Shown here: in pieces, positions 1 through 11,719 of the stretch
How positions within the stretch are numbered: position 1 is the stretch's first letter
How the letters are laid out: the number at the start of each line of letters is the position of its first letter
From: Saccopteryx bilineata
Lineage: Eukaryota > Chordata > Mammalia > Chiroptera > Emballonuridae
Assembly (NCBI RefSeq): GCF_036850765.1
Contig: NC_089493.1
Span: 298,832,349 to 298,896,348, forward strand
Reading direction: 5' to 3'
Length of the DNA: 64,000 bases
The notes under the pieces: generated by a model
Seen by the model: the letters and a program-made list of their open reading frames with translations, nothing else
Told to the model about the DNA's origin: nothing
Database searches by the model: none
Translations under genes and position numbers: made by a program

Positions 1-160
1 CCTCAAAACATGAGGTATGTCAGAGAAAACCATCCAACCAGGAAGGGGTGTTTCTAGAGAGAAATTTAGAGGTCAACCGGGGGAGGGGAAGGGAGAAACT
101 CCTTACCTTCTGGTCCAGCAGGGGTTCAGCACAGGGTTAGACTGCCAGCCAATCAACCCA

Positions 161-683
161 TGTAGGGCCAGGAGCCGCCATCGTGGCCATTCACATGCAG
201 GTTCCCATTGGATTCGGGCAGACGATAAAGAAATGGCAGAGTCAGAGGATGGGGGGCCATCCTATTTATTGGTGTCTCACCAAGAGAGGCAAACCACAAA
301 AGAAGACAAGGGAAAAGCAGAAAACCAGCTTTTCCCATGAAGGGCAAGGGATCAGGGAAGCCCCTGCAATCGTGATAGCAGGAACTGAATGAGCCAGCTC
401 CTGGTCTGTCCCACTTTATAGTGTAGAAAACCAAAATCCCTTAATCCAATATACAAACAAGGAAGTCTCTGATACAAAGTCACTTATCCAAGGCATAATT
501 GGATTCCTCATGAGAGTGCACCACCCAGATCATACAATCAGTCAAGGATGTGGGGAAAAGCTTAGTCCTAAAACCAAACCCTAGGCTACAACGATCTGGC
601 CTGCTTATAGCCTGTCCCCCACACCCAATATGTCACAAGCGAGCAAACATGTATATCATATTTACAAACTTATTTGACCAACA
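161..683 (-). mobile_element. Solo LTR, family C, inserted in ERV leader
   Basis: On the minus strand it begins TGTTGGTCAAATAAG and ends CCTGGCCCTACA. It is flanked by a perfect 5-bp target duplication ACCCA (156-160 and 684-688). A plus-strand copy of the same family lies at 10,058-10,582. No internal retroviral sequence is attached, so this is a solo LTR left by LTR-LTR recombination. Confidence 0.85.
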
Positions 684-806
684 ACCCACAATTACACGTC
701 CAAACAGAATCAGGGAGTAAGCCCAGAACGAGCTGCTGCTGCCCATTGCTTCCCTGGTTGTAAGTTTGGACAGCAAACAGGGATAGTCCAGGCAGTTAGT
801 ACCCTG

Positions 807-824
807 TCCCGGGTTTCGGCACCA
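807..824 (-). other. Retroviral primer binding site, tRNA-Phe
   Basis: The reverse complement reads TGGTGCCGAAACCCGGGA, exactly complementary to the 3' end of tRNA-Phe including CCA. It lies two bases inside the LTR edge at 827, the usual spacing. This marks a class I (HERV-F/H-like) element and fixes its orientation. Confidence 0.85.
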
Positions 825-878
825 AATGTTGGAATCCATGGGAATCCGAAAGACCAGAGTAACAGGCTTTATTGAAAG

Positions 879-1576
879 TGTTGGGCAGATAAAATATGTA
901 CTATGCTCACTTTGTTAAAGTGGCGCTGCCAACGTGGAGGCCGTTGCCCAGGTGATATTAATGTGTGTTGGGGGCAGGCAGGATCCTTGTAGCCTGGGGC
1001 TTGGTTTTGGGATTAAGCCTTTCCCACCCTTTTTGATGTGGGGTGGTACAATCCAATCATGCCTCAGAGAAGTGACTTTGTATTAGAGACTTCCCTATTT
1101 TGTATATTGGATTAAAGGTTGTGAAGCTACACTATAAAATGGGGGCAGAACGGGAGCTTGCTCTCTTGGTTCCTGAGATTATTATTAGAGGAGGGAGCAG
1201 AGCAGAGAGCAGAAAGAGGCCATGTGGCCAGGAGAAGCAGCCAAGATGGCGGAGTGCTGAGTGAGATGCCAGTTTGTGCAGAGTTTATATCTGGGAGGAG
1301 GAAGGAGATGGGGAACTGAGGAGAATAAGGCTGGTGAGCTAGAAACCTTTGATTCTAGGAAACTCGGATAAGTCAGTAGCTTTGTGAGCACTGAATGTGA
1401 GTGGGTTTTGGAGCCCAGTGTGTGTTTTTACTTGCCCGCTGGGTGCAAGCTAGAATTAAAGACTATGGCCCACCAGTTTTTGGCTCCGTTGTTTCTTTAC
1501 CGACTGTCCGAATCCAATGTGAATCTGCATGGGCCAGAAGGCTGCTTTGATAGTGGCCGTGGCTCCTGGCTTTACA
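879..1576 (+). mobile_element. Solo LTR, family A, inserted in an ERV LTR
   Basis: The 698-bp element starts TGTTGGGCAG and ends GGCTTTACA, with a 5-bp target duplication GAAAG at 874-878 and 1577-1581. It splits the minus-strand tRNA-Phe-type LTR: removing it and one GAAAG restores the sequence seen uninterrupted at about 31,140-31,170. Related LTRs lie at 12,059-12,792 and 50,827-58,848 (interrupted), and a more distant one at 42,351-43,023. It carries a GCCAAGATGG motif resembling a YY1 site. Confidence 0.87.
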
Positions 1577-1649
1577 GAAAGGAAGAAAGGAACCCTGCCA
1601 GGCACTTCTCCTGGGGGAGAAGAGCACCAGTTACAGACTAGGGGCAAGG

Positions 1650-2131
1650 CAGGGGTCCCCAAACTTTTTACACAGGGGGCCAGTTCACTGTCCCTCAGAC
1701 CATTGGAGGGCCAGACTATAAAAAAAAACTATGAACAAATCCCTATGCACACTGCACATATCTTATTTTAAAGTAAAAAAAACAAAACAGCAACAAATAC
1801 AATATTTAAAGTAAAGAACAAGTAAATTTAAATCAATAAACTGACCAGTATTTCAATGGGAACTACGGGCCTGCTTTTGGCTAATGAGATGGTCAATGTC
1901 CGGTTCCATATTTGTCACTGCCAGATGTAACAAGTGATGTGACGTGCTTCCGGAGCCATGAGGCGTGCATCCCACATCACTGGAAGTAGTACTGTATGTG
2001 AGTGATGCCATGCTTTGCATCTCTCACTGACCACCAATGAAAGAGGTACCCCTTCCGGAAGTGCGGCAGGGCCGGATAAATGGCCTCAGGGGGCCGCATG
2101 TGGCCCATGGGCTGTAGTTTGGGGACCCCTG
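1650..2131. mobile_element. hAT-type MITE (482 bp)
   Basis: It has terminal inverted repeats: CAGGGGTCCCCAAACTTTTT on the left and AGTTTGGGGACCCCTG on the right. The interior is non-coding with a GC-rich right part. It sits inside the minus-strand LTR of the first ERV. I could not find a clean 8-bp target duplication, so one edge may have been altered. Confidence 0.75.
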
Positions 2132-2358
2132 TTATATAGTGTTTGGGAGAGCCTGAGGGGATACTGAGACAAAAGTCCTGGTATGTCCAGAATGCTCCTC
2201 CTTGGGGGCTTGGAGCATGTGGGTGTTGAATCAAAAGTCCTGGTGTGTCCGGAGCCCCTCCTTGGGGCAACTTGTCAGCTTTTTGGAATTCCTCTGTCTC
2301 AGGGGCAATAGTCCAGTAAGGGTGAGGTCTGACAGATAAGCGGAACATCAAGAGGGCA

Positions 2359-2916
2359 GTTCGGAATTTACATATCTATCAGCCATGATATTTTACAAAA
2401 CTTTTCATTCATTCACCAGTTTGTGAATCTAGACTTCACCAACATTTAAAACAGAGATAGCTTATTTTCACATTTAAAGACAAACATTATTTAAAATGTC
2501 TTCAAAACATTCAAGCCAACAGACAAAACCCCTTTAAGCTAAGCAGACACACATTCCACTGGAAAGCCATACTATTCAGACCACCCTGGAACTGATGAAG
2601 GGATGGAATATGAAGAATGAGAAAGACCAACCACAGATATTTCATTACAGGTCCAAAGATGAAAAGAAATCCTACCATGACACACCGAATGATCACCCCA
2701 CAGGAAAACCATTGTGATCACGCAGGACAATATCCACCACCCATGTGAATTCCTTATGGACTATACTAGAAATCCATAACTGAAAACATTGGTAGACACC
2801 TGAAACATATATCTATAAAACCAATCAATACACACAGAAAGAAAAACTTAATATGCTGCAATATCCAACCATACCATAAGTTCACAAGGCAACATAATAG
2901 ACCTCCAGGTAGGAAG
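2359..2916. other. Non-coding stretch, nothing recognised
   Basis: AT-rich sequence between two LTR elements. I see no convincing exon, RNA gene or repeat. The short open frame on the minus strand at 2,511-2,696 has no family resemblance and no context. Confidence 0.5.
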
Positions 2917-3390
2917 TGTTACATCCCGGCGAGATAGGCCACAGCAGACACAAAGTAAATTTTATAAGTTTTATTGCAGACCTGCACAGGGACTGCAGGC
3001 AACCCATGCAAGGGAGCACTGCAGCCCCCCAAACCTGCACAGGGACTGCAGCCCCGAGCTTCTAAAATGGCTCCTTTTTATAGGGTGGCTGTCTAGGATG
3101 AGCAAGCATCATACAGAAGCTGATGTGGCTGTTAGTCATTGGCTAGGGAGGTCGTGCGCAGTTACGGGGGGGGGGTATTGCTCAGTGGAGAATTTCAAAC
3201 ATAAACTTCTGATAAGGGTCTCTGACTCAATGCAGGATGTTGCTGAACTCTTTGTTTTCAGTGTCACAGGGACCTTGTACACTCTTGGCAGCCCCAGCAT
3301 GTCAGTACTCCCTGAATCTAACAGAAGCATCCACAGAAAGAACACAGAGCACTGTCACCAGCAAGTTCAATTTCCCAGTAAGTACCGAAA
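2917..3390 (-). mobile_element. LTR-like element, related to the LTR at 34,630
   Basis: The reverse strand ends ...GGGATGTAACA at 2917. It shares with the plus-strand LTR at 34,630-35,052 the segment around 3,190-3,240 (CCTTATCAGAAGTTTATGTTTG on the minus strand). It contains AATAAA-like (about 2,958-2,970) and TATA-like (about 3,070-3,085) signals in minus orientation. The outer boundary near 3,390 is approximate and no target duplication was confirmed. A G9-10 tract lies at about 3,165. Confidence 0.55.
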
Positions 3391-4975
3391 CCCCGCACAC
3401 CTGAGGACACCAAGTATAAATACGTACTCATAATCACATCAATACATATCATTCCTCATCTCATGGCCATCAGGAAACCTCAGGAACAACCCACCTAATG
3501 GTCAAAATGACACAGAAGCAAGGTAACAATTCTTCCTAAAAAAAGGTTTCCTTCCTTCCTAAAACGAGGGAAATGTACCCTCACTCTAGAATCACGGAGA
3601 CCCTCACCATGAGCACTGTGATCTCTACAATATCAATGTACCCCATGTGTACTCAAAAAATCTCTCAACTCATCACCTATACAGTCCATGTCTTTCTTTC
3701 CCCTGGAACAACTTGAAGGAATTTTTCATTCCTTGGCCTAGCAGCCTGTATGGCTAACCCTACACCTCTTAGAGGACCTACAACTTCTCCTTCCCTCCCA
3801 AGCTCACCCCTGGAATAGAAAACTGCGTAAAAAGAACGAGCAAGAGATCCAACCTAGGAGACACCTGTTCTACCCTGAAATGTCATCTTCAAGGTTCCAC
3901 CACATGCCTCCTACAGGAATCACAGCGTTGCAAGCACACACGCTGGCTCAGGGTCCACGCAGTTTGAATAGCTCCGCTGTCAGCCTAGTCCCTCTCAGTC
4001 AAACACTCTGCATTCAATTCAAAAGCCTATGTGAACCACCAAACAACTGAATACTTTGATAAATTCCTATTTTTACTCATGAAGTCTTCCACCTACATTC
4101 CACCCAGAGCAACAACCTTAAAATACCAGTACATAGGTAAAAGCACTGAACTCTTCAAGTGCCCCCGAGGCACACACACCTCTCTGGATCCTCCCAGCTC
4201 TCAGCATCACCTCAGGATGGTTCACAGGGGCAAAGGCCCACACGCTCCTCTCCAACAGAATCCAGTCTCCACAAATTAGGAAAACCCCACAGTCAGACAC
4301 TCAATGGGGCTGATTCTGACTGGAGAGAACAGGATTCATCCAAACATGAAGCCTGGGGTGAGGGCGTATTTATTTAATACACAAAATGGGCTCTGACAGC
4401 ATCTTCAAGACTCAAAATGAATATTCAAATCACAGAAAGTCCTGCATCACCACTCTCCATGTGCATTGCAGCACCAAACCCTATGAACAAAAACAGGGTG
4501 GGGATGGGGGACAGACACCAGGTGCAGACACAGCAACAGAAACCAGTGAAGGCCCCAAAAAACAGGCACAAAGCACTGTACTGTTGTGTTCTCACATACA
4601 CCTTGCCTCACAACAGTCCCCCAAAAAGCACACACATGGCAACAGAGATATCAAACCTAAATACATGACTACTGTGTGCCACCCAAACACAAGGCTTGAG
4701 AAAGCATACACTTGCCTAACGCCAACCATGGTCACTTGAACAGAGAACATCCTGAAAGAAATAAAGTATCACAGGCAGGTGCCAGCAATGCTTCACTGTG
4801 CACACAAAAACGGTGTCGACAGCAAATAGTCTCTCCTTCATGGGATGCCGACCTTCAAAATCTGTCAATAGAAGTAGGCAGCCAGGCCCCAGACATACAA
4901 TTTCCTAAATGAATTAGCTATCCTCCCCATAACCAAGCCCCATCGTCACTGATGGGAATGCAATAGAAAGCACCT
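3391..4975. other. Intergenic, no recognised feature
   Basis: Mixed-composition sequence without convincing exons. Several short open frames overlap on both strands (for example 4,386-4,739), but they are rich in His, Thr and Ser, lack any domain and lack splice context. It may contain old, unrecognisable repeats. Confidence 0.45.
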
Positions 4976-4987
4976 AAGAAAATCCTC

Positions 4988-5371
4988 GCCTGACCAGGCA
5001 GTTGCACAGTGGATAGAGCATCGGACTGGGATGCGGAGGACCCAGGTTCGAGACCCCAAGATTGCCAGCTTTAGCGCGGGCTCATCTGGCTTGAGCAAAC
5101 TCACCAGATTGAGCCCAAGGTCGCTGGCTCAAGCAAGGGGTTACTCAGTCTGCTGTAGCCCCCATGGTCAAGGCACATATGAGAAAGCAATCAATGAACA
5201 ACTAAGGTGCCACAATGAAAAACTGATGATTGATGCTTCTCATCTCTCTTTGTTCCTGTCTGTCTGTCCCCATCTATCCCTCTCTCTGACTCTCTCACTG
5301 TCCCTGTAAATAAAAAAAATAAAATAAAATAAAACACATAAAAAAATAAATAAAATGTCTAAAAAAAAAAA
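4988..5371 (+). mobile_element. tRNA-derived SINE, long family
   Basis: It starts GCCTGACCAGGCAGTTGCACA, with a degraded tRNA-like A/B-box head, a ~300-bp body ending in CTGTCTGTCCCC-type pyrimidine runs, and an A-rich tail with TAAA repeats. The target duplication AAGAAAATCCTC flanks it (about 4,976-4,987 and after the tail at about 5,371). The same family recurs at 15,258, 19,761 and 50,449. The tRNA head is a SINE promoter, not a functional tRNA gene. Confidence 0.85.
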
Positions 5372-5385
5372 AGAAAATCCTCCTG

Positions 5386-5925
5386 AAATATACCCCAAGG
5401 ACACCATAGAACAGCTCCAAAAGGAGAAATGCACCCCCATGTTTGTGGCAGCATTGTTCACAATAGCGAAGATCTGGAAACAGCCCAAGTGTCTGTCAGA
5501 GGACGAGTGGATTAAAAAGCTTTGGTATATATATACTATGGAATACTACTCAGCCATAAGAAATGATGACATTGGATCATTTACAATAACATGGATGGAC
5601 CTTGATAACATTATACAGAGTGAAATAAGTAAATCAGAAAAAAAATTAAGAACTATATGAATCCATACATAGAAGGGACATAAAAATGAGACTCAGAGAC
5701 ATGAACAAGAATGTGATGGCAACAGGGGTGGGGGGTGGGGGGTGGGGGAGGGGAGGGGCACAAAGAAAACCAGATAGAAGGTGACAGAAGACAATTTAAC
5801 TTTGGGGGAGTGGTATACAGCACAATCAAATGTCAAAATAATCTAGAGATGTTTTCTCTCAACATATGTACCCTGATTTATCAATGTCACTGCATTAAAT
5901 TTAATAAATAAATTAAAAAAGAAAA
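5386..5925 (+). mobile_element. 5'-truncated LINE-1: end of ORF2, 3' UTR, poly-A
   Basis: The open frame 5,355-5,660 encodes the extreme C-terminus of L1 ORF2p; the track LWYIYTMEYYSAIRNDD is a hallmark of mammalian L1. It is followed by a short 3' UTR with a G-rich tract (about 5,724-5,758) and an A-rich tail. The target duplication GAAAATCCTCCTGA lies on both sides (about 5,372-5,385 and 5,926-5,939). A typical dead-on-arrival L1 insertion; the reverse transcriptase and endonuclease domains are absent. Confidence 0.88.
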
Positions 5926-5939
5926 GAAAATCCTCCTGA

Positions 5940-6585
5940 GAGTCCCAAGCTCATGAACCATTCACTCCAGCAATCCTCACTGCTCTCTCCCAGCCCCTTA
6001 TGATCTCCACCTTGCTTCCTCCTCCATTTCCAGGACATGAAATAACCCACCTGGAAGACAATCTCTCACTCTCGAGATCTGAATCCCAGTGGCCTACCCT
6101 CACCCTGGCTCCCAGGATCCATCCTAGACCTTAGGTGCAGCCTTCTCAAGTTCTCCTTTCTATGTGACGTAGAGACAGATTGCAGTGACCAGTGACCCAG
6201 GAATCATGTCGTCATCGCACCATCAGACATGGAGGCACCACTGCACAGCAAATAGGTCCTCAAACCCCTAAGACTCACTATGGGAATGCAGCCACAGGGC
6301 ATCAAACTGAGGATCCTCTCTTGACATGCACACTGGGGAAACTTTTGAAAACAGGTAAACAGAAAAAAAACCCACAGTGGACATCGAAATACACAATGCC
6401 CTATCCCCACAGACAGCATCAGAGATGCCATTTCATAATCAATCCCGCGGAACAAGCAGCTGAGAACAGCCTCCCCAGGGCTACCTCATTTCAATACTCT
6501 ATGAGACTCCAGCCTAAGAGACACCCCCATGACCCAGCCCAGTAAGAATACTCCTCACAGCCCACACACCGCTGCTTCCCGGGAA
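5940..6585. other. Intergenic, no recognised feature
   Basis: No convincing exon, RNA gene or repeat. The open frames here (6,192-6,545 + and 6,204-6,455 -) overlap on opposite strands and show no family signature. Confidence 0.4.
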
Positions 6586-6589
6586 CACT

Positions 6590-7003
6590 CACGGACTGCG
6601 CTGGTGCCTCTCCTCTCCTCCCTCCCCACCCTCCCCTCCGCACCCTGTCCCTTCCCACAGGACCTGCGCTCCGGACTCCACCCTGACCCCGTCTCCGAGC
6701 TCCCTTCCCTGTGACTCCCCCACTCGGCCACTGCGGCCCCCACAGACTCCCCCGGGACCTCCCCCCCTCCGACCTAAACCCTTCCTCGCTTCTCTCCCCC
6801 CACAGGGACGCCCTGGACACCCCCGACTCCACCGCGAAGTTTCCGCGACGGGTCTACGACGCCAGCGGGAACCGTGGGCCCCAGTCGGACTGGCGGGAAC
6901 GCATCCCCCTAGGCTGACAACTGAAGACTCCACAAAAGGGCACCATTCCCCCCAAACGAAAGTGAACGACCTCCCTGAAGACTCCATAGCTTCATAACTA
7001 AAG
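6590..7003 (+). promoter_or_regulatory. GC/CpG-rich segment with candidate splice donor
   Basis: The stretch is strongly C-rich with many CpG dinucleotides (for example around 6,820-6,905), unlike its AT-balanced surroundings. A good donor motif, AAAG|GTAAGAG, lies at about 6,997-7,008. Together this looks like a remnant of a CpG-island promoter and first exon, perhaps of a KRAB zinc-finger-type gene, but no downstream coding exon was found. A decayed or GC-rich repeat is equally possible. Confidence 0.3.
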
Positions 7004-7009
7004 GTAAGA

Positions 7010-10000
7010 GCCCCCATTTACATGTAAGGTTTTTTCAGAGTCCAACACACTTTCATCCTCAGAGAGCTATGTCACCCAACTTAGACTAAGAACCCGTTCT
7101 AAGAACACCAATGGGCACCTCCTGCGACATGACATATCTGTCTTCATGTGCACACTGTGCGCCCTCACAGACGGGGCCGGCGGAAAGCATCTACTCAGTG
7201 GGCTCCAACCAAACACAGACCACAGCTGACAGAAAACCTCGGAACACAGAAGGGAAAAATCACAGAAAGTAAATGGCACGATGCTTCTCTCCCCTCACAG
7301 CCTTCTCATCCTAATCCATGGCACGTTTTTTATTACAAAAGTAACCTAACTTTGCCACTGAAGGATTCCCTGTTTCTACATTCAAAGCTCACTGAGGGGA
7401 GAAATTCTATTTCTTCCATCACAACGACCATGAGACATGAAATAAATTTTCTTTCACAGAAAATGCACGAGCAGGCTCTCTCTGAACACTTCTTTCTAAC
7501 ATACCGAGCAGCCACTACCCATTGCAGAAAGTCTGCCTTAAGAAACCCTCAGCTCCGTCTCCAATCCCTATTCCCTCTCCTTCACTCTTACTTACCTGAA
7601 ACCACCTTCACCTCCCTTTACTCCACTCTCTCCTCCCGGCACCCATGACAATGAGTCTCCAAGGCAAAGGAGACCCATGGTGAGCTGCATCGCCTCCACT
7701 TTGACCTCTTCACAACCCACCATGTACCCACAAGAATACACTCATTTCAGAAGCCAATCAGCAACTGCTGGTTGACACAGTCACAGCAAAAGGAGAGGCG
7801 CAATGATTCTTCCCCCTTTAACTTCTTGAATTAATTTGGCCTTTTATTCCCCCCCCTTTTTCTCTGGGGTGTGTGTATGCTATCCTTTATGGCACAGGGA
7901 GAATAGCACCATACTTTCCCTGCAGATTTGCAGTAATTTCTCTGGAAGTGAGACAGAGGGTGTAAATTCCACAGAAAAGCCTATAAACACCTTTACCTAG
8001 GCCCATAGACCTAGGAGGCTGGCTATGATATCCCCCAAAAGGGGCTAGATCTATGGAATAACTCCCTCCTAAAATCCTATTAGAAAAATCTACATTATGA
8101 CTTATGAATAGGTAGAATTCAGAGACTAAACACAAAAGCACCTTTCAGCCTAAACCCAATCCATTACTTAACCCCCCAGTCCATTACTCATTATAAAAGA
8201 ATAGAAAAAATTTCCTCTCACATAGCTTCTTACATACCTAGCCTTCAGATAGTGGAACGTTCTGGGAGTAATAGTTGGAGTTACTAATAGGTGAAAAATA
8301 GTAGACAAACATAGCTTTTACTAGACAATAGGTAGCTAAGTAAAATAGAATCAACAGAGTCTTTTTAGAAGTTTGTGCCAATATTGTTGTTGCTGCTGCT
8401 CAAGTTATTGTATAACTGTTCTTAATGACTTACCACCTGATTCAAAGCTTAAAAAATATACTAACCTTTTCCTGAAATTTTTACTCATATTAAAGCAAAA
8501 ATAACTGTTTATCAATATATTCCACATACCATGTAATTATAACTTAGTGTATAAAAATAAAGCTATACTAGCCATTGGCAGAGATGCCTGGCAGTGAATG
8601 CTAAAGAATTCGGCTCTCTCACTCGTTTCTCACTGGCTGATGCTGTCTCTTCCTGCGGGGACCCCTGGATCCACCCTGGGGCAGGACCCCAGCACACTCA
8701 GAGGAAAGCTATGGGACAGTCGGGTGAGCTGTGACCCAATGACCCCTCCACTTATCCATGACCCTAACCCTCTCCCTTCCTTAATACTAATACACTCCAG
8801 CCCCCTGCTCGAATGGCCTCAGCTTCCCCATGGGCTACTTTGTTCCCCTCCCTCTACCAGGAACCCAACTCACTAGACACAGCAATAACCAACATCCCTG
8901 GATTTTAGAAAGCTTCCACCGTGCTAGGTCACTGCAACCCTACGTCCGAGCCCTCTCAGGACAGATTTGCACGTCACTTCACTGCTCCTCTGTCAGACCT
9001 CCCATCGCGGGGCTCCTCTTCTCCTCAGAGCCTCAGGGACCCAGTCTGGGGGACACCCTTCCTTCCCTCTGTGTTCAGTCATAGAAAGGATGAACGCTGA
9101 CTCCATCTCCCTTGGATTCACACTACTAAACCTCTCCCTCACAAACTCAACAGCACTGCCACACTCCGCACACCCGGGACACACGGGAAAGGACAGGTAA
9201 TCTGAATAACATTTCCTGACACCACAGGCGGACAGTTTTGGGTTTTTTTCAACGGATGCAACCAAGTTGTTCACTGGCCATGGAGTGTCGGCAGAGACCA
9301 CCCGACACTGCTTGGCGGATCACACCCACCCATAAAGACTCGCTAAAGTCGGTGGGCCCTGCTTTCCCACGGACTCTTCCACTGCCCTTGCAATGGACCC
9401 TTTCAGTTCACTTTCAACTGTGGACCAACCTCCCGGCTGCAGGGTAACCCTGTGATCGCTGACCTCCCCTTCAATAAGTGAGACAAAACCCCCTCTGTTT
9501 CGTCTTCACTTTTCTGCGCTGATGCCTGTCTATCCTATCTAACAATAGCACGCCTTTGAAACGTAAGGGTAATTTTTTCCTGCAGTCCTCAGAGCAAGCA
9601 GATCAGCAGAGCAGAAGCCAACCACCCACACTGTTGTTATTATCACGGTCATTGTTAACTATCTTATTCCTGCCCATGTAAAAGAAATTTCAGTATATAC
9701 ATTTTTACTTTTAATCAGTCCCACAGATTTCCCCAGTTTGCATTCTCCTTCTTGGCCTCCCTAATCTATCACCAATCAATTTCATGTAACCCCCACGTCT
9801 TCAACTTCGATTCTGTTGTACAAAACACTGGGCAAAACGCCATTTTCCAGATCATTTTTTCAATTGCTGAGACTTTGATTACCAGCAATTGTCAACAGTT
9901 TGGCTAAAATAAACTCATAAATATTCTACAGGTCTGGACGTTGTTTAAGTTGACAAGGGAGACCTGGGGGAGGGGAGGCTCTCTCCCCTTACGAAACATC

Positions 10001-10057
10001 TCCAGTGAGATGCCGCCCCTCCAAAGAACGAGAGCCACTCTACAGAGGGAGGGCCCC
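7010..10057. other. About 3 kb without a recognised gene
   Basis: No domain-bearing open frame. A short segment near 7,765-7,800 resembles 40,733-40,770 of the decayed ERV (GCTGGTTGACACAGTCACAG versus GCTGGCTGACAAGGTCACAG), so part of 7,750-8,590 may be very old ERV material. 8,600-9,460 is CpG-containing unique-looking sequence. The rest is AT-rich and I see nothing specific in it. Confidence 0.4.
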
Positions 10058-10582
10058 TGTTGGTCAAATAAGTTTGTAAACATGATATATATGTTTGCTC
10101 GCTTGTGACTTATAATGGGTGTGGGGGACAGGCTATAAGCAGGCCAGGTTGTTGTAGCCTGAGGTTTGGTTTTGGGACTAAGCTTTTCCCCACACCCTTG
10201 ACTGATTGTATGATCTGGGTGGTGCACTCTCATGAGAAATCTAATTATGCCTTGGATAAGTGACTTTGTATCGGAGACTTCCTTGTTTGTATATTGGATT
10301 AAGGGATTTTGGTTTTCTACACTATAAAGTGGGACAGACCAGGAGCTCAGACACACAGTTCCTGCTATCACAATTGCAGGGGCTCCCCTGATCCCTTGCC
10401 CTTCATGGGAAGAGCTGGTTTTCTGCTTTTCCCTTGTCTTCTTTTGTGGTTTGCCTGTCTTGGTGAGACACCAATAAATAGGATGGCCCCCCATCCTCTG
10501 ACTCCGCCATTTCTTTATCGCCTGCCTGAATCCAATGGGAACCTGCATGTGAATGGTCACGATGACGGCTCCTGGCCTTACA
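10058..10582 (+). mobile_element. Solo LTR, family C
   Basis: The 525-bp element starts TGTTGGTCAAATAAG and ends CTCCTGGCCTTACA, with a perfect 5-bp target duplication GCCCC (10,053-10,057 and 10,583-10,587). It is a close relative of the reverse-oriented copy at 161-683. The minus-strand open frame 9,904-10,896 that spans it is a chance reading across the insertion. Confidence 0.88.
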
Positions 10583-10699
10583 GCCCCCTTACTGGGAAGG
10601 TCACCAAATCCATGGAGGAAGACCCTCCTCAGGAATTTGTACCCTCTCTGGGGAGGGAGCTCCTGTCTAAGGCGAGGCTGCTGCTCCTTTCCAGGGACT

Positions 10700-11300
10700 G
10701 ACCCAACCACAAGGAAGTGTCCTGCCCTCGCAGTCCACGTCCGGCTCCGTGGAACCCCGCGCCATCCCTGCCCCACACTGTTCGGGTGCCTCGCTAGCCC
10801 AGCCCCGCACCACCCCGAACAGCGCCATCCACCCTGCCCCGCGCAGCTCCGCCCCGACCTCCCCACTTCTCGCAGTCTCCGCCCCTCGCAGTCCACGCCC
10901 TACGCCGTCATAACCCCGACCCACCCGCATCCTCCAGCACCACATTTTCACTGCCCCGTCCCTGCCCTCAACCCGCGCAGTCCACTACCCATGCCCTCTG
11001 ACCATCCTCCGCCACGCCCTGTCCCCGTCCCACCCACCACTGTCCCCGCCCCTCGCAGTCACACCCCACACCGTCCTGCGCGGTGTCCCTCACTCCGTTT
11101 GTATCCCCAGCCCCACGCTGTAAGCCTTGCCCCAGGCCTTCTGCGCCTCAGGCCGTCTGCGCGCATGGCCGCCCCACCCACCGCTCCCTCATAGTCCCCG
11201 CCCCCAACTATCACTGCACCACACCATCCCCACGCCTCGCCCCACGCCGACCCCACCCGGTGTTGTCCCCGCCTCTCCTTGTTTCCGCCCCAGGCCATGC
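10700..11300. repeat. C-rich, CpG-containing degenerate repeat block
   Basis: About 600 bp dominated by short variants of CCCCGCCCCTCGCAGTCC, CCCACGCC and CACCATCC. It reads open for long stretches in several frames only because the C-rich strand lacks stops (for example the 213-codon Pro-rich frame at 10,553-11,194). It looks like a decayed GC-rich minisatellite, possibly from an old CpG island. Confidence 0.55.
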
Positions 11301-11555
11301 CTAAAACAGAAGCGTGCAAAGAAATTCAAAGTGAAAAAAGGGGAAAAGACACTTCGGTGATGCAGAAGTAGGTTGACAGTTTTTTGGTTACATGCACCCA
11401 GATTGCAGCAGAGGAAAAAACTTTCTGGTGACTTTTACCTAGCTGTCATTTTCAAGGTACACACGAGGTGACAGCAAAAACCTACTTGTGGGATTTTTTC
11501 CTAGAGAGGTCCACTGTGATGTTGATCCAAATATGTGTAAAACAGAGCAGCACAT

Positions 11556-11719
11556 GCCCTGGCTGGATGGCCCGGTGGGTTGGAGCATCGTGCTGAGATG
11601 CAGAGGTGGCTGGTTCAATCCTTGGCTGGAGCACATACAGGAACAGATTGATGCTTCTGTCTCACTCTCTCCCCTTCCCCTATCTGGATTCATTGAAAAA
11701 GAAAAAAAATAAAAATTAG
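11556..11719 (+). mobile_element. Short tRNA-derived SINE (Ves-like)
   Basis: The head reads CCCTGGCTGGATGGCCCGGT and is followed by the B-box-like GGTTCAATCC, a CT-rich tail and an A-rich end. It is diverged from the younger Ves-type copies at 24,125, 24,573 and 26,965. Confidence 0.7.

Larger units (their letters stand above)
1..2358 (-). mobile_element. 5' end of an ERV with tRNA-Phe primer site (leader plus 5' LTR), with nested insertions
   Basis: Read on the minus strand this is an LTR (827-2358 with inserts removed, about 350 bp), a primer binding site and untranslated leader running off the window at position 1. It matches, in reverse, the plus-strand element at 30,487-31,460, including the LTR end, primer site and leader. 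Three younger elements interrupt it: solo LTRs at 161-683 and 879-1576 and a hAT MITE at 1650-2131. The U3 part (about 2,150-2,280) holds two similar copies of a ~60-bp unit. No coding part of this element lies in the window. Confidence 0.8.

Noticed and set aside
5355..5660. 101-codon frame as a possible small gene
   Set aside because: It is the L1 ORF2 C-terminus preceded by a SINE A-tail.
6491..7017. Gly/Arg-rich minus-strand frames
   Set aside because: Overlapping frames in GC-rich sequence on one strand, without domain or splice context.
9904..10896. 330-codon minus-strand frame
   Set aside because: It crosses a solo LTR with its target duplication and C-rich repeat; no domain.
10553..11194. 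213-codon Pro-rich frame
   Set aside because: It follows from the C-rich repeat lacking stop codons.
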